Shown: piece after piece, positions 8,127-16,378 of the stretch
How positions within the stretch are numbered: the stretch's first letter is position 1
Layout of the letters: every line of letters begins with the position of its first letter
Assembly (NCBI RefSeq): GCF_000981385.1
Contig: NZ_LATZ01000004.1
Span: forward strand, 165,494 to 229,493
DNA: 64,000 nt
Direction: 5' to 3'
From: Bacillus sp. SA1-12
Lineage (GTDB): Bacteria; Bacillota; Bacilli; Bacillales; Bacillaceae
Program-made: the position numbers and the translations under genes
Notes under the pieces: model-generated
The model's database searches: none
What the model was told of the DNA's origin: nothing
The model's input: only the letters and a program-made list of their open reading frames with translations

Positions 8127-8849
8127 CTAATTATTATTAGCTTTTTCATATTTTAGGAGCTCTGATACGGTTTTAAATTCGTATCCTTGCTCAGTTAATT
8201 TATTTATGATCCCTTCAACCGATCCTAGTGATTCCTTTCGGCTATCATACATAACATGCAGTAAGATAATCGATCCACTTTTAGCATGATCACTAACATG
8301 TTGAACGATTTTTTCTGAATCAGCGCCAATCTCTGGATCTGTCTCCGGCTCAATATCCCATAGGATTGATTTACGATCATGGTCTGCTAAGTATTTTGGC
8401 AGAAAAAAGAGCTTTTTCCCATATGGCGGCCGAAAGAGAATGTCTCCTTCATAGCCAATTTCTCTAATAAGTTTGTCTGTATTCTCTACTTCTTCTTTTA
8501 TAAAAGAAGGAGATTTGAAGACCATTCTTTGATGGGAAAACGTATGATTTCCTACTTCATGTCCTGCTAGAGCGATTTTTTTCGCTTCTTCCATATTTTC
8601 CTCAATTTCTTTTCCTGTTAGAAAAAAGGTGGCTTTTATGTCCTTTTCTTGAAGAATTTTTAGAATATCTTCTGTTTTCATTGTCGGTCCATCATCAAAT
8701 GTTAAAGCGACAACCTTTTCTTCTGTCTCTGCTTTATGGATGATTTCACCGAAAAGTTGAAAGCTTGTAGAATTAATTAATTGCAAGAACCCATAGCCTA
8801 AAACAATTAAGATGAGTAAAGCTGCTGCAGCTATTTTTATAGCTTTCAT
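8127..8849 (-). CDS. Polysaccharide deacetylase (NodB domain), membrane-anchored
   Basis: A 240-residue CE4 enzyme expected to remove N-acetyl groups from peptidoglycan or another cell-surface glycan outside the membrane. An uncleaved N-terminal anchor (about 5-25) is followed by the NodB motifs: TFDDGPT (metal-binding Asp pair, about 51-57), HEVGNHTFSH (the HxxxH zinc ligands), FRPPYGK and the C-terminal IILLHVMYD, which supplies the last catalytic histidine. Its ATG follows GGGGGAACGGAG. Convergent in function with the adjacent undecaprenyl-phosphate genes, both serving the envelope. Confidence 0.9.
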   Translation of the reverse strand: MKAIKIAAAALLILIVLGYGFLQLINSTSFQLFGEIIHKAETEEKVVALTFDDGPTMKTEDILKILQEKDIKATFFLTGKEIEENMEEAKKIALAGHEVGNHTFSHQRMVFKSPSFIKEEVENTDKLIREIGYEGDILFRPPYGKKLFFLPKYLADHDRKSILWDIEPETDPEIGADSEKIVQHVSDHAKSGSIILLHVMYDSRKESLGSVEGIINKLTEQGYEFKTVSELLKYEKANNN

Positions 8850-8881
8850 TTCTCCGTTCCCCCATTCATTTCAAACAAAAA

Positions 8882-8913
8882 GGCTAAGAAAACACAAAAT
8901 GTGCTTCTTAGCC
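8882..8913 (-). terminator. Terminator of the uppP operon
   Basis: GGCTAAGAA/TTCTTAGCC is a perfect nine-base stem with an inner ACACA/TGTG pairing; the minus-strand transcript then reads TTTTTGTTTG. Confidence 0.85.
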
Positions 8914-8920
8914 GATATAC

Positions 8921-9754
8921 TTAAAAATAAACTAAATAGATAACCACTACTAAAAGAATGCGGTAAATCGCAAATGGAACAAGCTTAATTTTATTAATCA
9001 GCTTTAAGAAAAAGCGGATCGATATTAATGCAAACACGAACGCACTAATAAACCCTGCAATAAAAAATGGCATTGCATCAAGCGTAAAGTACTCCCAGTT
9101 TTTCAGTAATGATAAAAAGCTGGCGCCGGCCATAATCGGAACTGCCATGATAAACGTGAAATCAGAAGCTGTACGGTGGTTCATGCCTAGTAAAACCCCG
9201 CCGGAAATGGTTGAGCCTGAACGAGAGAAGCCAGGCCATAAAGAAAGACATTGGATAAGTCCAACCGTGAACGCTTGTTTATAAGTGATTTGGTCCACTG
9301 TTTCAGTCTTAGGCTGTTTTGGTCCGAAGATATCTGCTAAAATCATCAAAATGGCCCCGGCAACTAAACCGATTAATACCGTTTCGATTGAAAATAAATG
9401 CTCATCAATAAAATCTTCAAACAGAACACCAAGTACACCAGCTGGAATCAATCCCACAATTACTTGTGAAAGCTTCAGACGATTTTGACCTTCAGAAACT
9501 GACTCTTTATTGAGACGGCCTAAACCTAGTAAATCAATAAAACGATTCCTAAAAACGACTACAACAGCTAAAATGGATCCGAGCTGAATGACAATTTTAA
9601 ACGTATTTGCTACATATTTCCCAAGAAACTCTTCAGACTGCAGCCACATATCATCAACGATAATCATATGACCTGTTGACGATACAGGCGCAAATTCCGT
9701 TAATCCTTCTACTAATCCTAGAATAACGGCTTTTAAGATTGTTAGAATATCCAT
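8921..9754 (-). CDS. uppP: Undecaprenyl-diphosphatase UppP (BacA)
   Basis: A 277-residue polytopic enzyme that removes one phosphate from undecaprenyl pyrophosphate on the outer membrane face, recycling the lipid carrier for peptidoglycan and teichoic acid and giving basal bacitracin resistance. Both BacA signatures are present: LGLVEGLTEFAPVSSTGH near the N-terminus and PGFSRSGSTISGGVLLG (about 176-192). It starts at ATG 9754 after TAAGGGAG, only three bases after the stop of the DedA gene, so the pair is one operon. Confidence 0.96.
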   Translation of the reverse strand: MDILTILKAVILGLVEGLTEFAPVSSTGHMIIVDDMWLQSEEFLGKYVANTFKIVIQLGSILAVVVVFRNRFIDLLGLGRLNKESVSEGQNRLKLSQVIVGLIPAGVLGVLFEDFIDEHLFSIETVLIGLVAGAILMILADIFGPKQPKTETVDQITYKQAFTVGLIQCLSLWPGFSRSGSTISGGVLLGMNHRTASDFTFIMAVPIMAGASFLSLLKNWEYFTLDAMPFFIAGFISAFVFALISIRFFLKLINKIKLVPFAIYRILLVVVIYLVYF

Positions 9755-9757
9755 TTA

Positions 9758-10375
9758 TTAATCTCCCTTATTCCTTTTTCTCTTTTTAATAAACAATGCC
9801 AGCACAACAATCACTCCAAGTGCAATTACAGCATAGACAACATTTGAATAAATATCCATCACTTCAACAACTTTTTCCCATGACTCTCCAAATTTTGCAC
9901 CAACTGTAACTAAAATAACGTTCCATACTAATGTTCCAACCGTTGTAAAAAGGAGAAAGAGCCAAAAGTTCAGACTTGCCATTCCAGCTGGGATCGAAAT
10001 GAGACTTCTGATTAACGGGATAACGCGGCAGATAAGGACTGTCCAATATCCGTACTTATCAAACCATTGATCCGCCTTGTAAATGTCCTTTCTCTTTACT
10101 TGAAGAACCTTCCCCCAGCGATCAACTATTTTCTCAAGTCTTTCAACATCAAGAAGATTTCCAATCTTATATAAAATGACTGCTCCGACAACAGATCCCA
10201 AAGTCGCCGACAGAATTACGCCCGGGACCGTTAAGTCAGTAAAATTCGTCAGCATGCCCCCGAATGTAAGAATCACCTCAGATGGTATTGGAGGAAAAAC
10301 ATTTTCCAGCGCAATCATCAGAAAGATTCCTACGTAACCAAATTGTTCAATTATACCTGTTATCCAATTTTCCAT
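9758..10375 (-). CDS. DedA family membrane protein (candidate undecaprenyl-phosphate flippase, UptA-like)
   Basis: A 205-residue DedA/VTT-domain protein with four to five hydrophobic segments. It has ENVFPPIPSEVILTFGGML near the N-terminus, the paired glycine-rich re-entrant segments GSVVGAVILYKIG, and CRVIPLIRSLISIPAGM, the conserved arginine-rich motif. DedA proteins of the UptA type (B. subtilis YngC) return undecaprenyl phosphate from the outer to the inner leaflet. The tight coupling to uppP, whose product is that lipid, supports this role here, but DedA paralogues differ and the assignment is inference. AGGAGG-like TGGAGG precedes the ATG. Confidence 0.88.
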   Translation of the reverse strand: MENWITGIIEQFGYVGIFLMIALENVFPPIPSEVILTFGGMLTNFTDLTVPGVILSATLGSVVGAVILYKIGNLLDVERLEKIVDRWGKVLQVKRKDIYKADQWFDKYGYWTVLICRVIPLIRSLISIPAGMASLNFWLFLLFTTVGTLVWNVILVTVGAKFGESWEKVVEVMDIYSNVVYAVIALGVIVVLALFIKKRKRNKGD

Positions 10376-10750
10376 TTAAACCTCCAAAAAATTATTGTTT
10401 CAATTTACAATGTGATCCTTCTCATGCAAAATAAATAGGATCCAGATATTCTTTAATCCCACATGTTAGTATACCTTTAATTTACAAATGATTGAATAGT
10501 TCTTTTCTTAACATTTTATTAAATCTTTCTTTGCACTTTATTAACAAAAGCTCAGTGGGCCTGGAGTCATGGGCAATTAAGAGCACATGACTACAAGGTA
10601 CTTTTCCTTACCTTTAGCTCATGAATCTCTGGACTCCAGAGAGCAAATCGCTGTCAGTCAAAAGGGCAATGTTCTTATCTTCCTGCACTTGCATGTCCTG
10701 TGCTTAAGAATTGGATGACAAGCACCTATCCACCACTCTTAGAAAAAGGA
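10376..10750. other. Long spacer with several consecutive hairpins
   Basis: Upstream of the uppP operon lie about 375 non-coding bases. Between 10560 and 10650 three stem-loops follow each other: AGTCATG/CATGACT (10565-10592), AAGGTA/TACCTT (about 10596-10615) and a perfect 17-bp palindrome TCTCTGGACTCCAGAGA (10626-10642). The segment is less AT-rich than its surroundings. It could be a structured leader, a small RNA or an interspersed repeat; I cannot decide. Confidence 0.4.
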
Positions 10751-10753
10751 TAA

Positions 10754-10779
10754 AGGACCTGCCGCAGCCGACAAGTCCT
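10754..10779 (-). terminator. Terminator of the MFS gene
   Basis: On the minus strand AGGAC/GTCCT with an inner GC-rich stem (GTCGGCTGCGGCAG region) is followed by TTTATCCTTTTTC, just after the stop at 10786. Confidence 0.7.
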
Positions 10780-10785
10780 AATGAT

Positions 10786-12009
10786 TTATAAAGAATGTAT
10801 CTTTTTTTCGTTATTTACCATCCTATTAGAATTCAATTGTTTCCGTCCCCATGCAATGGAAAGCATCATACCAATCAACCCCACTGCACCAGCCAGATAA
10901 AACACAGCTGAAAAGTTCACCATTTGACTAAACATTCCTGCCACAAAAGGGCCAAGGAAAATTCCGAGTGCATAGATCGCCTGGAATAGCCCCATAGCTG
11001 TTGCCCGCTTTGATAATGAAATCGTTTGAATTGCCATTCCCATTAAAAGAGGGATTGTCATTCCTTGGGCATAGCCATTTAATGCCTGTGTCACATATAG
11101 CCATTGCAAATTTGAAACAAAAGGAATAATAGAGGTAAAGACAAATGTTCCTAAAAATCCAACGATTAAAATAGACCACTTATGATAGCGATTGAGTAAA
11201 TATCTTCCGGTAATAATCGGTGCAATCGCATGCGGCACCATAAAGCTAAAAACTAGGATAATTAAGCTTTCTTTTGTTGCTCCTATATTTAAAGCATAGG
11301 TTGGCGTGAAGCCAAACATAGTAATGAACAGGACAGCATTTGCTAACGCAGATAAAAGAGCTACTTTCAGCACAATCGGGTCTTTAATGACGGCACGCAA
11401 TTCTCCCATCTCGATTTTTTTATCGCCTGTTTGACTCTGGACTTCCTTCACCCCAAATGACATGATAATACCGAGACAGCCAATGATTCCTCCTAACCAA
11501 AAAGGTGCCTTCCATCCCCATTCACTAACAAGATAACCACTAAGGCCCATGCTGATAAGCTGTGAGGCAACAGTGACAAACTGGATATTCCCCATGGCCT
11601 TCGTTGTATCTTCCGCTTTAAAATAACTTGCGTACAATACAGTAAAGGCAACCCACATGGATGCGGTAACGCCAGAAAGAACCCGGGAAGCAAAAGCAAA
11701 GCCTAAGCTATCTGTCAAAGCAAACCCAAAGCAGCTAATCACACCTGTTACAAGCCCTGCAATAATAAATGGCTTTCGTATTTGCATTTTATCTGATAGA
11801 ATCCCGATCGGCAGTCTTAGCAATATTTGCATAATTCCGTAGCTCCCCGCGATAAATCCCACTAGCGTATAGGCTCCTCCAAGATAATCTAAATATTCAA
11901 CAAAAACAGGGACGTAGATATAAAGCGAGAACCAATAAATAAATGTAATGACAATGAAAAATAGATGGTAGTATAATGAAATTTTTCGTGTTTCATTGTT
12001 GGTGTTCAA
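10786..12009 (-). CDS. MFS transporter, drug/solute efflux type
   Basis: A 407-residue, 12-helix major facilitator. It has GGAYTLVGFIAGSYGIMQI in helix 2, the loop 2-3 signature LRLPIGILSDKMQIRKP, the motif-C-like glycine pattern VASQLISMGLSGYLVSEWGW and a cytoplasmic central loop (KEVQSQTGDKKIEMGELR). I choose TTG 12009 as start because AGGAGG lies seven bases upstream; the longer frame would add 33 residues (MTNPLGSC...) with no ribosome site. The substrate is unknown. Divergent from the glutamate dehydrogenase gene. Confidence 0.85.
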   Translation of the reverse strand: MNTNNETRKISLYYHLFFIVITFIYWFSLYIYVPVFVEYLDYLGGAYTLVGFIAGSYGIMQILLRLPIGILSDKMQIRKPFIIAGLVTGVISCFGFALTDSLGFAFASRVLSGVTASMWVAFTVLYASYFKAEDTTKAMGNIQFVTVASQLISMGLSGYLVSEWGWKAPFWLGGIIGCLGIIMSFGVKEVQSQTGDKKIEMGELRAVIKDPIVLKVALLSALANAVLFITMFGFTPTYALNIGATKESLIILVFSFMVPHAIAPIITGRYLLNRYHKWSILIVGFLGTFVFTSIIPFVSNLQWLYVTQALNGYAQGMTIPLLMGMAIQTISLSKRATAMGLFQAIYALGIFLGPFVAGMFSQMVNFSAVFYLAGAVGLIGMMLSIAWGRKQLNSNRMVNNEKKIHSL

Positions 12010-12231
12010 ATGAAATCCTCCTGTACAGCTTCTGTAGTCAATCATTTCGTTTTCAACTTCAATTGGCAGATTACTGTAAAAGTAACATGATCCTAGTGGA
12101 TTCGTCATCTAAAAGGAATTATCCTCTATGAATCAATAAGTTTAATAATTAATACTCCTTCTCTTAAACTGACATAATCAACAAAAACGTTTCGTATGAT
12201 GGCATGTTAAAAGAAAAGGAGGGTTATGCAT

Positions 12232-13612
12232 ATGGCAAGCCAAACAGGGGATATTGTCCAACAATCATTACATGCTTTGTTAGAAGACAAATCCTTTTTG
12301 CCTGATTTACATGGACGATCTAAGAAAACAGGCTTTTACTTCATTAGCTGCAATCCTTTCCACTCCAAATCATATCCATAAATCCTTTCTGCGTGTACCT
12401 TTGGAAAAAGGGAAAGTCATCCGAATTCCTGCCTTTCGCGTTCAGCATAATGATACCCTGGGACCTTACAAAGGAGGGATTCGCTTTCACGAATCGGTCA
12501 ATGAAGACGAGGTGGTTAACCTTGCTGCATTAATGACATTAAAAAATGCCCTTCACGAAGTTCCCTTTGGCGGCGGAAAAGGAGGCGTTGTCATTAACCC
12601 AAAGGATTACTCTGATAAGGAGCTGCATTTAATATGTGAAAAATATGTCCGATATTTCAGTGATATTCTAGGTCCTGACAAGGATATTCCTGCGCCAGAT
12701 GTCGGGACAGGTGAGCGTGAAATGGATTGGATGATGGCAGAATATAAAAGCATCAACCCCGGAAAACCATATCGCGGAAGCTTCACGGGAAAAAGTGTTG
12801 TTAACGGAGGATCATTAGGACGCCGCGGAGCAACAGGTAAAGGAGTTTATTTTACTTTCCGCTATATGCTTCACAATTTTCTCATAGAACATAAGGAATG
12901 GCTTTCAGAAAATCCTAATCCCTTCGCCAAAACTACGTTATCGCTTGGAGATCGGCCTCTAAAAATTGCGGTACAAGGCTTTGGAAATGTTGGCTCTATT
13001 GCTGCTCTGGAGGCCTGCCGCTGTACCCATCTGCAAAATAAAGTTGTTGCTGTAAGTGATAGAAATGTTACCTTATTCAATTCAAATGGGTTAGATATTC
13101 CTGCATTAGTTACGTTTGCCAGAACGAATAAGGGCGAGCTTCCTACCACAGAAAAACAGTTATCTGAGCTCGGTATTGAAGTAGTGATCCTAAATCGCAA
13201 TGAACTTCTTTATCTTGATGTGGATGTTTTATTGTTAGCTGCCTTAGAGGATCAAATCCATAAAGCCAATATGAAGCAAGTTAAGGCGAAAATCATTGTG
13301 GAAGGGGCAAATGCGCCAGTCACTGGTGATGCAGATAAATACTTAAGCGATAAAGGTGTGATCATCATCCCTGACATTCTTGCCAATGCGGGAGGGGTTA
13401 TCGTTTCTTATTTAGAATGGATGCAAGGAAGAGAAACACAATTTTACAGCGAGGAAGAGGTTTTCAAGCTCCTTTTCGACAAAATGACCTCTACCATGAC
13501 CACCATTCTGCCGCAATTCTATGACGATCCATATCCTTTGCGGCAAAACTGCTATATTCAAGCTGTGATGAAGCTATGCACGATTTTATATCGGCATGGA
13601 AAATTGTATTAA
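12232..13612 (+). pseudogene. Glu/Leu/Phe/Val dehydrogenase (glutamate dehydrogenase) with N-terminal frameshift
   Basis: The family deaminates glutamate to 2-oxoglutarate with NAD(P). The main frame from 12311 has PYKGGIRFH, PFGGGKGGV (catalytic Lys), GPDKDIPAPDVGTGEREMDW, SLGRRGATGKGV and QGFGNVG. That frame begins without a ribosome site and lacks about 25 residues of the family N-terminus. Those residues (MASQTGDIVQQSLHALLEDK, then SFLPDLHG) are encoded one frame away, from ATG 12232, which sits behind AAAAGGAGGG. Removing one base, for example in the A4 run at 12325-12328, joins the two cleanly. So this is one gene with a one-base indel: real lesion or sequencing error. Confidence 0.8.
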
Positions 13613-13633
13613 AACACGAAACATAGGCTCAGG

Positions 13634-13700
13634 GCACTTTAATCAAGTGCAAATAAAGCACTCCGGAATAGAAGGTGAACTTTACTTTCAATTCCGGAGT
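13634..13700. terminator. Two hairpins after the glutamate dehydrogenase gene
   Basis: GCACTT/AAGTGC (13634-13650) is followed by a perfect ten-base stem ACTCCGGAAT/ATTCCGGAGT (13660-13700) with a 21-base loop. Neither has a long T run, so termination is likely but not certain. Confidence 0.5.
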
Positions 13701-13831
13701 AGTTAAATCCTAGAGACAAATAAAAACGCGATGTCCTAATCTCGAATCTGCATTTATACGTACTATGCATGACCGATAGTGCCTAGAGCTTGACACTAAA
13801 ACTGATTATAAATATTTCACCTATTTTAAGA

Positions 13832-13864
13832 GGATAGAAAGGAAGGGCTAATTCCTTTCTATCC
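13832..13864. terminator. Bidirectional terminator
   Basis: GGATAGAAAGGAA/TTCCTTTCTATCC is a perfect 13-base stem. On the minus strand it starts at the base after the TAA at 13865 that would end an unbroken DinB gene. Confidence 0.75.
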
Positions 13865-14389
13865 TTACCCTACTGTTAATTCCCGCTCTTCTTTATACCA
13901 TTTACGAAGTTGATTAATATGAGCCTAGTGGTATCTATTATGATCGGCAATATGCCAGATTCCCCAACGGATTGTCGCTCCATTTTGATAATCAACAATC
14001 TTACTTAATTGATTATCCTTTAACTGTAAGCATAAAGATTTAAATATGTTGAATACCTCATCATAATCAGTGAGAATCCTTTCTAAAGAAACTCCCTTTA
14101 TCATCGGAATTTCATTGTTTTTATCTAACATTGGTCCGTACCTTTCCTCAAGTAATTTGTGTACCGGCTCACCCTTTAGTCTAAAAATCCAGTTGAGGTC
14201 CACATAGGCTAAATGCCTTATTAATTGTGCAGTACTATTATATTGTTGTTTTGAACCCTTATAATCGATTTCCTCTTGTGACATATCTGCAACAATTGCT
14301 TTCAATCGGTTGTAATTGCCATCTACAGCTGAATAAAGCATCCCTACAACTGGATCCATATTCGGCTCACCTTTTAAGTCTAAAATCAT
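13865..14389 (-). pseudogene. DinB-like domain protein with premature amber stop
   Basis: The frame encodes a DinB/YfiT-type four-helix metal-binding protein: the first metal histidine is in STAQLIRHLAYVDLNW, the others in GIWHIADHNRYH. The DinB superfamily includes thiol-dependent transferases. A TAG at 13925-13927 stops the protein right after HNRYH, but the same frame continues for 19 codons (AHINQLRKWYKEERELTVG) to a TAA that abuts a terminator. The TAG most simply replaced a CAG (Gln). I start at ATG 14389, behind GAGGTGA. The truncated product keeps its metal ligands and might still fold. Confidence 0.75.
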
Positions 14390-14646
14390 TTTTTTCACCT
14401 CAATCAAATTATTAAAAACTTCCATCCTGCAATCATACTCTTTTACTATAGCACTCTGGCATCTTCAACTTTATCGTTATGTTTCTAGAAAAGAAAAATG
14501 AGCCTCCAGTTTCACTACTAGGGCCCATTTTTATGCTACAAATTAAAAATAGTTATCGTTTACTTTCTATTTAATTATTCTATTCATAAAAAATAGATAA
14601 GGACGATTTCAGGTGAGAAAAATCAATCTTATAAATACTAAATCTT

Positions 14647-14663
14647 CCCCTTTATCCTAAAGG
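14647..14663 (-). terminator. Weak hairpin after phoD copy 1
   Basis: CCCTTTA/TAAAGGG with a three-base loop lies shortly after the stop at 14686; it lacks a clear T tract on the minus strand. Confidence 0.35.
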
Positions 14664-14685
14664 GATTTCCTACAGATGTATCATT

Positions 14686-16299
14686 TTACGCTTGCTGTAA
14701 ACCTGGACGATTATTCTCTACAACAAAGCTAGCACGGGTACTAATTGGTGCATCAGGTCTTGTCACGTAAGGAAGGACACGGAAATCTGTCAGCCAGCGA
14801 TCAGGTGTAAGGTTGCATCGCACATACCCGCGCTGAGCGTTGTGAAATTTCATATGAGGATTTGCCGCTAACCATTCCCTTCCTAAGTTATCCATATCCG
14901 CACCATCTTTTCCAGAAGTAATGGAGGTTCCAAGAAACTCAGTCCCGATTGTTGCTGAGTTTGGATCATCAAAATTTTCTTTTAATTCTGCAGCAACGCT
15001 CCGATGTGCATCCCCCGTCAACACAACGAAATTTTTAACCTTCCGTTCGATTATCTCAGAAAAGAGACGTTTTCGGGCTCCTGCATAACCATCCCATGTG
15101 TCATTACCAATTATCATTTCAGGGCCGGAATTGTGATCAGCCTGAAACATAAAAATTTGTTGGGCTAGAACGTTCCAAGTAGCAGTCGAGTTGCCAAGGT
15201 TATTTAACAGCCAACGCTCCTGTTCTTTTCCAAGCATCGTGCGATTCGGATCCATCGTTTCCTCTGTTGGCGTGTTTGTTTTTATCTGATCATCACGATA
15301 TTGACGGGTGTCGAGCACATTAAATTGGGCTAAATTCCCATAGGATAGTTTACGGTAAAGCAGCATGTCTGGACCGTTCGGAATTGATGTGCTTCTTAGA
15401 GGTAAGTTTTCATAAAATGCCTGATAAGCAGCTGCTCGTTGTGCGAGAAAATCTTCACGTGATACTCCATATTCTGAGATATCGTCTGCATAATTATTTT
15501 CTACTTCGTGGTCATCGCCTGTTACTACCCAAGGAAACTTAGCATGTGCGGCTTGAAGATCTGGATCGGTTTTAAATAAGGAATATCTAAGGCGATACTG
15601 GCTTAATGTAACGGTTTGGTTGTTATGAACAGGTGGAAGCGGTACGTTTCTTACTCCTCCTGTCGGACCAATCTTATACTCGTAAATATAGTCACCAAGG
15701 TGTAAGACAAGATCCAAGTCTTCTTGCGCCATATGTTTATACGCTGTGTAAAATCCTTCATACCAAGCCTGGCATGAAGCAAATGCAAATGACAAAGAAG
15801 GAACTTTTGCACCATATCCTGGAGCTGTTTTCGTTCTGCCAACCGGACTTATTTCTGTTCCAGCTCTAAATCGATACCAATAATAACGAGATGGTTTCAA
15901 ACCGCTGACCTCTACATGAACCGAGTGGGCTAACTCAGGCATGGCTACAGACGTCCCGCGCTTTGCTACCTTTCGGAAATTCTCATCCTCCGCTATCTCC
16001 CAATGAACAGGAACCTTATGATCAGGCATTCCGCCAAGACCATCCTCTGCCAGCGGCTCAGGTGCCAGCCTTGTCCACAATACAACTCCGTCTGGCAGCG
16101 GATCCCCTGATGCCACCCCCAGCTTAAAAGGATTATCCTTAAATTTAGGCGTTTCAGAAGCAGCCAAAACTGCATCTACAGGGAGAAAGCTCGCTGCAAC
16201 TAACGATGCAAATGTCCCGCCTGAAAATTTAAGGAAACGTCGTCTATTCATATGCTCTTTATCCGGTACATAAAGTGATGATTTTTTCTTGTAAAACAT
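14686..16299 (-). CDS. phoD: PhoD-type alkaline phosphatase/phosphodiesterase, copy 1
   Basis: A 537-residue exported metallophosphatase that frees phosphate from phosphodiesters such as wall teichoic acid. The N-terminus is a Tat signal (MNRRRFLKFSGGTFASLVAA) ending near VLA. The mature part has the PhoD N-terminal Ig-like domain (FKLGVASGDPLPDGVVLWTR) and metal-site motifs FASCQAWYEG, LHLGDYIYEY, TGDDHEVENNYA and VLTGDAHRS. The ATG follows GAGGAGG. It is 79 bases downstream of a close paralogue with no terminator between, so the two look like a tandem duplication in one operon. No tatA or tatC gene is nearby, unlike in B. subtilis. Confidence 0.93.
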   Translation of the reverse strand: MFYKKKSSLYVPDKEHMNRRRFLKFSGGTFASLVAASFLPVDAVLAASETPKFKDNPFKLGVASGDPLPDGVVLWTRLAPEPLAEDGLGGMPDHKVPVHWEIAEDENFRKVAKRGTSVAMPELAHSVHVEVSGLKPSRYYWYRFRAGTEISPVGRTKTAPGYGAKVPSLSFAFASCQAWYEGFYTAYKHMAQEDLDLVLHLGDYIYEYKIGPTGGVRNVPLPPVHNNQTVTLSQYRLRYSLFKTDPDLQAAHAKFPWVVTGDDHEVENNYADDISEYGVSREDFLAQRAAAYQAFYENLPLRSTSIPNGPDMLLYRKLSYGNLAQFNVLDTRQYRDDQIKTNTPTEETMDPNRTMLGKEQERWLLNNLGNSTATWNVLAQQIFMFQADHNSGPEMIIGNDTWDGYAGARKRLFSEIIERKVKNFVVLTGDAHRSVAAELKENFDDPNSATIGTEFLGTSITSGKDGADMDNLGREWLAANPHMKFHNAQRGYVRCNLTPDRWLTDFRVLPYVTRPDAPISTRASFVVENNRPGLQQA

Positions 16300-16378
16300 A
16301 TCTATTCCTCCTCTTTCTCTTCTCTGTTCTCATTTAGATGGAATGACTAGTCCTTAATTGTAAAGGCTTAACTAATTT

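Noticed and set aside
9864..10046. Alternative frame inside the DedA gene
   Set aside because: Same strand but shifted; the DedA frame carries all the conserved motifs.
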